A DNA stretch of 64,000 nucleotides from Bacteroidales bacterium UBA1184. Lineage in GTDB: Bacteria; Bacteroidota; Bacteroidia; Bacteroidales; ML635J-15. The stretch is from positions 46,924-110,923 of the forward strand of contig DBYO01000036.1 of the NCBI GenBank assembly GCA_002310235.1, written 5' to 3'. The position numbers were made by a program, and so were the translations under genes. This document shows, one piece after another, positions 46,243 through 55,100 of this stretch; the stretch's first letter is position 1, and each line of letters opens with the position of its first letter. Below the pieces are notes generated by a model, which made no database searches, had not been told where the DNA came from, and saw only the letters and a program-made list of their open reading frames with translations.

Positions 46243-47049
46243 ATGACAAAAGATTATGAATTAGTTGGTGGCAAGTACACCGTGAGGGATGTGGTTCCAT
46301 GCTATGATGTGGATTCTACATTGAGAATCAGACCTGTGGCTTTTATGAATATAGCTCAGGAAATGGCAACCCGTGCAGCCGAGCCCTTTGGTTTCGGATA
46401 TGACGATTTGATTAAGAAGGACATGGCCTGGGTGCTTTCTCGCATGCACTTTAGGTTTGTAGATGTACCGCGATGGAAGGAAGAGCTGGTAATTTCGACA
46501 TGGCACAAAGGCATTGTAGGTCCGTTTTTCATCCGAGACTTTTCTGTATGTGGTGCCGATGGTTCGACTAAGGTGCTTGGCACTAGTTCGTGGGTTGTGC
46601 TCGATATCAAAAAGCGTTCGATGGTACGTATTGCAGATTTTGTAGATATGATTCCCGAAGATTCGGCTTGCCACGAGGATGCTCTCGAAAAACCAGCAGC
46701 AAAAGTCATGATGCCGCGTACTGCCCAGCCTCGTTTGGCGCAGAGTGTGAAGTTGGGCTATTCCGACATCGACCTAAATGCCCACACCAACAATGCACGC
46801 TACATTCATTATGCTACCGAATGTTTCACTTGCGACGAGATGTGCGAAATGTCGGTTGCCGATGTGATGATAACCTTCAATCATGAGACATATGCTGGCG
46901 AAATTCTTGATATTTATATGGTTGACACAGAAACTGATGGCTTGGTTGATGCTTCTGGAAAGCCGATTGTACGCTCGTCTATAATCGAAGGCAAGGTTGG
47001 CGACCAGCAGGTGTTCTGCGCAAAGTTGATGTTTGTGGAACGTCGCTAA
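46243..47049 (+). CDS. Acyl-ACP thioesterase (FatA/FatB-like, hot-dog fold)
   Basis: A 268-residue cytoplasmic enzyme that frees fatty acids from acyl-ACP. ATG 46243 (MTKDYELVGGKYTVRDVVPCYDVD) is chosen over the open frame beginning at 46168 because the promoter box lies between them and the extra residues are hydrophobic and unlike the family. Two hot-dog halves are visible; the first has LSRMHFRFVDVPRWKEELVISTW (about 65-88), the second the catalytic signature DLNAHTNNARYIHYATE (about 175-191), which contains the Asp-x-Asn-x-His triad and a later Glu as in plant FatB. The gene runs convergently with the minus-strand genes that follow. Confidence 0.93.
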   Translation: MTKDYELVGGKYTVRDVVPCYDVDSTLRIRPVAFMNIAQEMATRAAEPFGFGYDDLIKKDMAWVLSRMHFRFVDVPRWKEELVISTWHKGIVGPFFIRDFSVCGADGSTKVLGTSSWVVLDIKKRSMVRIADFVDMIPEDSACHEDALEKPAAKVMMPRTAQPRLAQSVKLGYSDIDLNAHTNNARYIHYATECFTCDEMCEMSVADVMITFNHETYAGEILDIYMVDTETDGLVDASGKPIVRSSIIEGKVGDQQVFCAKLMFVERR

Positions 47050-47078
47050 CCGCTGAACCTTGATTGACCTATAAACAC

Positions 47079-47112
47079 AAAAAATCCCCCGCATCTTGCG
47101 ATATGAGGGATT
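47079..47112 (-). terminator. Terminator within direct repeat copy A
   Basis: AATCCCTCATATC (minus strand, 47112-47100) pairs imperfectly with GATGCGGGGGATT (47095-47083) and is followed by TTTTTT. The two bases differing from copy B both lie in this hairpin and slightly weaken the stem. It serves the 47210 gene now. Confidence 0.7.
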
Positions 47113-47201
47113 CGGTAGATTAGTTTTATGAGATTATTTTCTGATGTCTAATTCGTTGATGAGGTTCTTAGCTCCGTAGAGTTCATCGATTACCCAAAGT
47201 A
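47079..47201. repeat. Direct repeat copy A: duplicated 3' end of dpp7 plus terminator
   Basis: 123 bp are identical to 57181-57303 except at 47098 (G for A) and 47104 (T for C). On the minus strand the copy carries the last 22 codons of the S46 peptidase gene (from TTTGGGTAATCG to the TAA), the noncoding stretch after it and the terminator hairpin. It lies directly after the stop codon of the 47210 gene and has no start codon, so it is an untranslated relic. The two copies are exactly 10,102 bp apart and bracket the two genes between them. Confidence 0.93.
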
Positions 47202-47209
47202 TTGCGAGG

Positions 47210-49135
47210 CTACAGCACGATAATTTTCTTTGTTATCACCTTTCCGTCCGTCATCCTTACCCTAACGAAATAGCTACCTGCGCCCATTCCATCCGTGGAA
47301 ATTTCATTAGTGGTGTCGTGCCGTGGCGCGACACTACTAATTTTATATACCACTTCTCCGAGCAGATTGCAGATTTGTATTTCTGCAATATTCTCACCTG
47401 CGATGTTTATGTATTCTGTGGCAGGATTCGGATATATCGACAGCATAATGTTGTCGTTCTCGTCCACGGCCAGGTCGTGGCAGGGATTTACATAGATGTC
47501 CTTGTATATGGTCTTGATATTGCCGTAATAGTCCGAGAGTGTTATTGCAAGCTGATGCTCGCCTGGGTCTCTTGGCGTGCGGATATTGTAGTGGCGTGCG
47601 ATGATATTCTCTATGGCAGTGTCTTTTATTGTAGCTTCGGTAACTGGTTCTGTATATTCGTACAGCAATTCACCACTCAATACAGTATCTATGCCAATTT
47701 CTTCTGGGACAAATATGTCTGGATAATAGATATTATCAATAACTTGCCCAGTACTGAACTCCATGGTGTACGGTGCCGATGGTCCGCTGATGTTTACAAC
47801 ACAATCAATTGTATCCAAATTACAAACGGTATCGGGAATAAATACATCCAAATTAAGTTCTGGCAGTTCAGTGTAACACAATCCATCCAAACCGTTCATA
47901 TCGGTCTTTACAAGCCAAGGCTGCTGGAAGTAATCACCAAACTCGGCTGCCGTATAGTAGCTGTCGTATGTATATCCTCCCATAATTAGTCCTCCATCGG
48001 GTGTTGGCTTTATACTATTGAGGTATAATTGCGGACCGTTTTGGCTCCCGTCTGGAGTGTAATATCTGCGGAACATTATGTCGCCGTCTGGAGTAAGTTT
48101 AGTTAGGAATCCTGCCATACCAGTAGAGAGATTTGTGCCTTGACCCGCTATATATATATATCCTTCATTGTCAACATATAGGTCATAGGAACAATCTAAA
48201 TCAAATATTCCTGGTCCATTATAATAATCGGAATAGTAATTTTTTATTACTTTTTCCCACAACAGATTGCCATTGTCGTCAATCTTCCTTATGCATGCGG
48301 CATCACTGGTCCTATCTTCGAAGCGGTCGGCATAGCATACGGGATATATGCCGTTCATGACATAACAGGAGTCTGGGGAGGGGGCGATGAATATTTGAAA
48401 ACCATTTTTCATATCACTTCGTCCATATGTCTTATGCCAGATGGTATTAAGGGAAGTATCCAATTTTTGTATAATCCAATCGTGGTTATTATAATTCCTA
48501 AGTCCAGAGACAATAATATTTCCGTCTTGTCCTCCAATTATCTTCCTTATGCCGATATGATCACGCCTTTCTGCTTCTGCAATAACATTACCATTTGCAT
48601 CGTATTTTGTTAGGTATTCACAGAAATTTTCATATTGTCCTCCCATATATATATTGTCTTCGATATAAATGTTACATAACATTAGTGGTCTGTTTGTTGA
48701 ATCAGTATTTAATCTTGTGGCATCAAGAATACGAAGACTGTCATCGAATTCGTATGATTGCAATTTTATGTCGGGACCAATGTTAAATATAAACTTATAC
48801 GTACCAGTCTCTGTAGTATATACAGAACTAGCCGAAACTCCGCCTTCAAAAACATCGTATTGTGCATCACCGATAAACGCGCTATATAATTTATTGCCTT
48901 CGCTATCTGTCTTTACGACCATTGAGCAACGGTTGCCGTTATATAAGGGGTGTCTTGTTCCGATTATAATTATGTAGCCATCATCCAAAGGTGTTATGGA
49001 ATTAAAAACATTCATTTCGCGATATCCAAAATCGCTTACCATATTGAACCTTGTTTGTGCAGGACAATTTATTCGCAAGGAAGTCAATATTAGCAATAGA
49101 ATGATATATATTCCATATAACACCTTTTTCTTCAT
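47210..49135 (-). CDS. Propeller-like surface protein, type IX secretion cargo
   Basis: A 641-residue protein starting at ATG 49135, 10 bp after the stop of the upstream metalloprotease gene; it gives MKKKVLYGIYIILLLILTSL as signal peptide core, while the earlier ATG (49159) overlaps the upstream gene. Residues about 25-420 contain blades such as GYIIIIGTRHPLYNGNRCSMVVKTD, DGNIIVSGLRNYNNHDWIIQKLD and GGLIMGGYTYDSYYTAAEF, typical of bacterial propellers that log events in WxxT/KTD-like motifs. A beta domain follows (about 430-560), then a type A sorting domain SIYPNPATEYINIAG to TKKIIVL (about 565-641). A 34-bp palindrome (47307-47340) is read in frame inside that domain, adding SSVAPRHDTTN in a loop. 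Exact role unknown; likely surface-displayed. Confidence 0.85.
   Translation of the reverse strand: MKKKVLYGIYIILLLILTSLRINCPAQTRFNMVSDFGYREMNVFNSITPLDDGYIIIIGTRHPLYNGNRCSMVVKTDSEGNKLYSAFIGDAQYDVFEGGVSASSVYTTETGTYKFIFNIGPDIKLQSYEFDDSLRILDATRLNTDSTNRPLMLCNIYIEDNIYMGGQYENFCEYLTKYDANGNVIAEAERRDHIGIRKIIGGQDGNIIVSGLRNYNNHDWIIQKLDTSLNTIWHKTYGRSDMKNGFQIFIAPSPDSCYVMNGIYPVCYADRFEDRTSDAACIRKIDDNGNLLWEKVIKNYYSDYYNGPGIFDLDCSYDLYVDNEGYIYIAGQGTNLSTGMAGFLTKLTPDGDIMFRRYYTPDGSQNGPQLYLNSIKPTPDGGLIMGGYTYDSYYTAAEFGDYFQQPWLVKTDMNGLDGLCYTELPELNLDVFIPDTVCNLDTIDCVVNISGPSAPYTMEFSTGQVIDNIYYPDIFVPEEIGIDTVLSGELLYEYTEPVTEATIKDTAIENIIARHYNIRTPRDPGEHQLAITLSDYYGNIKTIYKDIYVNPCHDLAVDENDNIMLSIYPNPATEYINIAGENIAEIQICNLLGEVVYKISSVAPRHDTTNEISTDGMGAGSYFVRVRMTDGKVITKKIIVL
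47307..47340. repeat. REP-like palindrome inside a type IX sorting domain
   Basis: A 34-bp inverted repeat opens TTAGTGGTGTCGTGCC and closes CGCGACACTACTAA after the central GTGG, with 16 paired positions of which two are G-T. It is related to 6641-6672. It lies between the first strands of the sorting domain and keeps the frame. Confidence 0.75.
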
Positions 49136-49145
49136 AATATAATCA

Positions 49146-52100
49146 TTACAATTTAACAATCTTAGTCTGCATTACATTGTCGTAACAGCTCTTTATCTCA
49201 ACAAGATATGTGCCAGAAGGATATTCACTGACATCAATGCTTATGAGAGTGTCGTAATTATACTTGTCAGTACTTACAAGCCGCGAATTTACATCAAAAA
49301 TATTAATTTGTATTGTTTCACAATCTTCGATATTATTTATTCCATAGTGTTTAAGGAATTCGATTATGTCATCGTCAAGAACATTGCTGGCAAGTTCAAT
49401 ATTTATAAAGTCGCTTGTAGGATTTGGATATATTGCATACGGATAAATTTCAGCTGCTGTTTCCGTCTTTGTCGACTTTGTAGTAAATTCTTCCTCGTAT
49501 ATGGGTGTATATTCGGGAATTAGAGTATCGAAGGCGTATTCGTACAATGCAGTTGCTATACCAGAATACAGATAATTGTTATCGGCAATATAATTCTCCA
49601 GTTGGGCGCTATGTTCCATAAGCATTTCCTTGCTCATAGTAGTGTCCATAGAGTTTACATACATTTCATATACATCTGCACAGTTGGCAGCCTCTAAGGT
49701 TCCAAGCGAACGGATAGCAGAGATTTGCTGACGAGCATCGTCGTAGTTATCAGCCGATACGAGTATATTGCATGCCATTGCTTTGCTGTCGACATCGGTC
49801 TTTGTGCTGAAGTAATCGAGTATAATAGCATAGTCTGTATCGGAAAGGCTGTCATTCAGAGCCTTGTCGTAAAGCAGGTTTTCGTTCAATGAAATTTCCT
49901 GTTTTATGTCTCCTATAGCCTTTTCGTCGGCAACCCTCTTATTCTCGCCCGTCTGGTAGTAAGAGAGAACCGTTTTTAGTATGTTAGAAATTTCGGCATC
50001 CTGAACATCCTCGTATGTTGCAGCAGGAAGAGGCGAATTTTCGACAAATACAGAAGTTACATATACTGGGTTTTCCTCTACCTTTGCCACAAGTGCATTG
50101 CATACGGTATCGCTAAGGTACCCGTCCTGAGGTAAGTCTTCTATTGACGGTGCCGTACCCTGCGAAATAGCAGAAACTTTCATAAGGGCATTTGCCGTAT
50201 TTCCTCCATCGAGTTTTGTCTCGTACTTGTTTATGGCACTGTCGAGAGTGATGCCGAGCTGCTGGATGTGCGATTTGGTTCTGTCGACACCTGGAAATGG
50301 TATTGGATTGAATGGATTGGGATTGACTACCGGTCCGTTTCCGTCGTTACATTGGCAATACGATTCGTCATATGGCAGATCGCTATTATTATCCGGACTT
50401 ACTCTTGTGCTATGATGATTGCGTTTTAGCTGGTGAGTAACTTCATAAGTATCATTTTGAGCGTTGTGCTGATAATATTCGTATCCATATACATTGTAAC
50501 TATTGTTTGTGGCTAGATCAAACTGGGTTTGGAACTGGTAATGACTCCTATTAAATGTATTGGGGTTGTCATAGTAGAATGAATTGCCAGTAGGAGCAGT
50601 GTTACTTCCTTGTTCTCGGCGCATATAGCCGTCCTTGACAAATATGTCGCGGGTATTTCTTCTGAAATTATTGCACAATACTTCCAAACCAACACGACCT
50701 GTATTATTGTTGCCAGATACATAGTTTGAGTTTTTACCAACCACAACAATTGCATTGTATTGAGGTTTTGTTGCTAATGGCAATCCAAGTTGCAATGTTC
50801 TCTCGGCGGGTCGTCCTTCGAAAGTATTATACCTAACTCGGTTGCCAAGGTTGCCCGAATTGTAAACGTACAGGCCGGTAGTAGCATTGGAAATGGTATT
50901 TTGCTCGAAAGTAAATGTGTGGCAGGTGCCGATATATACGCTGTAGTCGACTTCGCGGTCTTCGCGAGCTGTACTCATTATTTCATATTGTTCGCCAGGT
51001 TCTCCGCGTGAGACAATATTGTTGTTCAGCACCTTGCAGCCATCGTTAGCGTTTATGTAGATTGCTCGGTGGTTGCCAGTAAACGAAGAGTTCTCTACTA
51101 CCACGGCATTCGACCTAAAGCCGCTCGCGTGTATTCCGTGGAAAAGTTTCTTGAAACTGCATGACGCAGATACGTCGAAGTGGCCGGAGTTTGCCTGTAT
51201 GCCCGAACCGCGGTTGTATCCGGTATTGGTGGCGCCATTTATTGTTGATGGAAATGGCAGGGTGTTCTCGAAAGTACATCCTCTGATGTATATGCCACTA
51301 ACTTTCTCCATAAGTATATGAGCTTTGGGATATATACGGCTGTTGTTCAACTGTCTGGTTGTGGAGAATGTACAGTCGGTTATTGTCGGAGAGTTTGCGT
51401 TTCCCTGTGCCCTGGAATGTTCATTATAGTACAAGTCGTACTGGTTGTTGTTGAAATGGCTTCCGCTGGCTATAATCTTACCGCCGTCTTTCGATTCTAC
51501 GGCTTTTATTGCATCTTCGATAGTGGTGCCGTCCTGGCATATCACTTTGCCGTAATTTCTTGCCTCTATAATTGCGATGTTTGGATTTGTAATGTTGATA
51601 ATGCCAGATTTCGTCCTGTCTTCTTCAAAAGCGTTTAGTGATAATGGAGCGCTAATAACCTTAATTCCCTGCCACATCTTGTCGGGGCAGCCTGCCATAA
51701 TTGTACAATGGTTGAATGTTACGGTCTTGCCGCCATTTACAGTCCATTGTGTGCTGGCAATGTCGTCGTAGTCGGTGTAGGCACAGTAAATTGTGCAATC
51801 GGTGAATGTAACGTCGTGGTTGAAGGTTAAACCGGAAGGAACAATATATGTTCCGCCGTTGTATGTTGTGCCCAGACTTGAAGTTTCCAATACAGCATAA
51901 TTGGGAATCAGGTCAATAGTTCCCAGATTAATATTGTAGGTCTGTCCGTCGGCTGATACAATGTTAAGCCTATTGGCAACGCCTTGTGTTATTTCGACAT
52001 ACATGTCTGTTTGTCCGCTGTTGATGTATGTCTGGGTTGTTGTAAAATCACCACTTGTAAAAGTAGCTACGTAGGGGGCAAGTCCGCCCGAGATGGTAAA

Positions 52101-55100
52101 ACTTATGTGGGATTCGCTTTTTATGCAGGTCTCGGACTCCATCTCTATAGGCGACACGTCAAGTATTCTAAAATCAAGAGGAATGGTGTCGCATGGTGTT
52201 ATAATCATAATAGAGTCGCGAGGGTTAGCTACAAAATTGTACGTATATCCGTTAATTGTATCTTCCACATGTCCTGCGACGGATACTATATAGTTATTTG
52301 CAGGAGGTGTAAAATTCAAGTGGATTGCGACACTGTTTTCCGAAACATAATCGTAGCTTATATTAATGTTGCTAACATCAATAGAAATGGAAGTCAATTG
52401 AGTAGAGCAATAACTAGAATAATATACATCAGCGGAGTATGATCCACGACCGACATTGTTTAGCGTTGTAGTATAAATCGAGTTCGAGCCTTCCTGCAAT
52501 ACAAAATATGTTTGTTCTCCATTATTCCAATATGCGTATGGGGTAAATCCGTCGTCAGTATAGGCAAGTTCCATCTCAACGGTTATGGAGGCGGAGTCGT
52601 GCACATTGCATATATCGGTGTGCGAAATGTTGAAATGCGGGTGATTCAAGCTTTGAATACTAGAATATAAAGTTTCGGCACAAGAACTTGTGTAAAATAC
52701 GGTAGCTGAGTAATTGCCAGGTGCACCTGCATCCAATGTTGTTGTGTATCTGGTCGAGTCGGGTGATAATTCAAATTCCGACGTGTAGGTGCCGCCATTC
52801 CATATAACGTACGGTTCAAAACCTTCTTCTACTCCTGAAAGGATTTCTATGGTTATGGTTCCGTTATTCCTATCGCTGCATGCATAAGTTGTCAAGACTT
52901 CGATTTCAGGTTCCTGAACTTCAGGCGACATAACTGTAATAGTTATCGGATCCAATGTGTCGCGACAATTTGTTGAATAATTTACAATAGGAATGTAGGT
53001 TCCCGAACCAATATTTACATGAGCACTATTATTGTTTAGCACTGTTGTATATGTAGAAACATCTGTGAGTTCGAAATAGGTTTGTCCTTCCCAAGCGCCT
53101 TGCCATTCTGCTAACATGTTAGAGCCATATTCTATTCTTGGAAGATCCATCTCAACGGCAATAGTACCGCTTCCACCTTCGTGGCATATGTCGGAATGGG
53201 AAATGTGGAATGTGGGTTTGATGCGTTGGTATGGAAGTTTTATCGGGACTTTTTCGCATAAAACGCCATTGTTATTAATAAAAACAGAGCAATCTCTGAC
53301 AGAATCTCTTATTGCGATATAATAAACCCTATCTCCGTAAGGAAGTGTGTTGGTCATATAATATATACACATGTTATTATCATCGCATATATTATCATTA
53401 CTAATAACGTAATAATAATTATTATTATATCTAATGTGTGATAATTCACCTCCGCTAACTGTTACAGAAACGTAGCATAGATCATGCTCGCATAATGCAG
53501 GAATGACAACACCATCAACATTAATGTTTGTATAAGTGCGAGGAATCACTACATCTGTTTCCGCCACTATATTATCTGTACTATCTGTTACAATTATTGT
53601 TGTATTAATATCGTTAAGATGTATTTGTGGAAGCGTATCTACGCCGGGTTCATGACCATATAGGTTTATATAACTATATATAAATTCATTGCTTGTGTTT
53701 TCCATAGGTCTTGATTCACCGTCAATTATAATGTTTGCCGTATAATTAGACATATCTACGTCACATGCATTATTTTTAAGCGTTACCGTTCCTTTATTGC
53801 ATTCTTGTATAGTATTTGCCACAAAACTACAATCGGCCTTGGCTTTTATACTGAGTTCTGCTGTATCGAGGCATCCAAATTTGTCCATTATGCTGCATGA
53901 AATAGAGAATTCGCAGTCGTAGGCATTCGGTCGGATCATTAAGTCGGAATACCTATTATCTAGATTGTGATAGAACTCACCATTAAAGTTGTTACTTAAA
54001 TCCCATGTAGTGCTATTAATTTGATTTCTAGGCTCTAATGAGATGCTATATATGGGGGATGACCCATCAATACAAATACTATCAGGACCTACTATTTGCA
54101 TTTGTGCATCGAAAGACACTGTGTCGATCATATAGTGGTCTTCACATGCCGTAGATTGTTTTATAATAAAGGCATTGCGATTATGTAGTTGTGTAATACT
54201 TGACAAGTCTGGTACAGTATCCGTGTTCGTTGCTATCAGGTTGCCCGATAAGTCGTAGAACGACCATGTAAGCGTTGGCGATAGAGAAAAGTTATGCAAG
54301 GTCAGTGATTCTAAATTACAGTCACTTGAGCATATTGTGAACGAAGCTGCGCAGGTGTCGATATCCTTAGCATCTACCAAATTTGGAAGATTCATCCAGT
54401 TCCGTAATATTGACCCGGGTTCGTAATCTATTAAGTCTTCAACAACATGGCAGTCTTCGTATCCATTGAATGTTGACGCTAGGTTGTCAGGCTCCATAAT
54501 GACGCCAATCCTTCTTGAACTGCCGAAGAAATCTCCAACTCTTGAAATGTATATCCTTCCGTCGGGACCTTCTTGTAAATATAGACCAGTTTTAAAATAT
54601 TCTCCACGATTATCCGCAGTAAACACATCGTTGCCACGGATTTCCTGGCAATTACATGAATAATCATTATTTAAGTCGTATTGCGTAATTTTCAGTTTGC
54701 CTGTCCTATGATCTAGGTAAGATAGGTACAAAAATCTTCCATTGGGACTAAACGCCGGCATCGATACTTTAGATGCAAAATTTATTTCACAATCAATAAG
54801 ACTAAAAGTACCATGTGTTGCATTAAAATATGCAAGTCTTAAACAATTATCAGATGCGTATGCAATATATTTGCCATTGGGAGACGCTTTTAGTGTTATT
54901 AGAGGGTGTGTCGCGTATATTTGAACACTTAAATTCAATTCGCTACCAGTTTCATAAACCAGAGATGTCCCGTTATATCTCAATTTTATCGAAACAATAT
55001 TAGAGTTTGAGCCTATTGTGCTTATCAGCCAATATCCGCCGGTAGGGCAGGGGACTGCTGTCAACCCATTTAGAAGATAAGGGCCTTCATATATATACGT

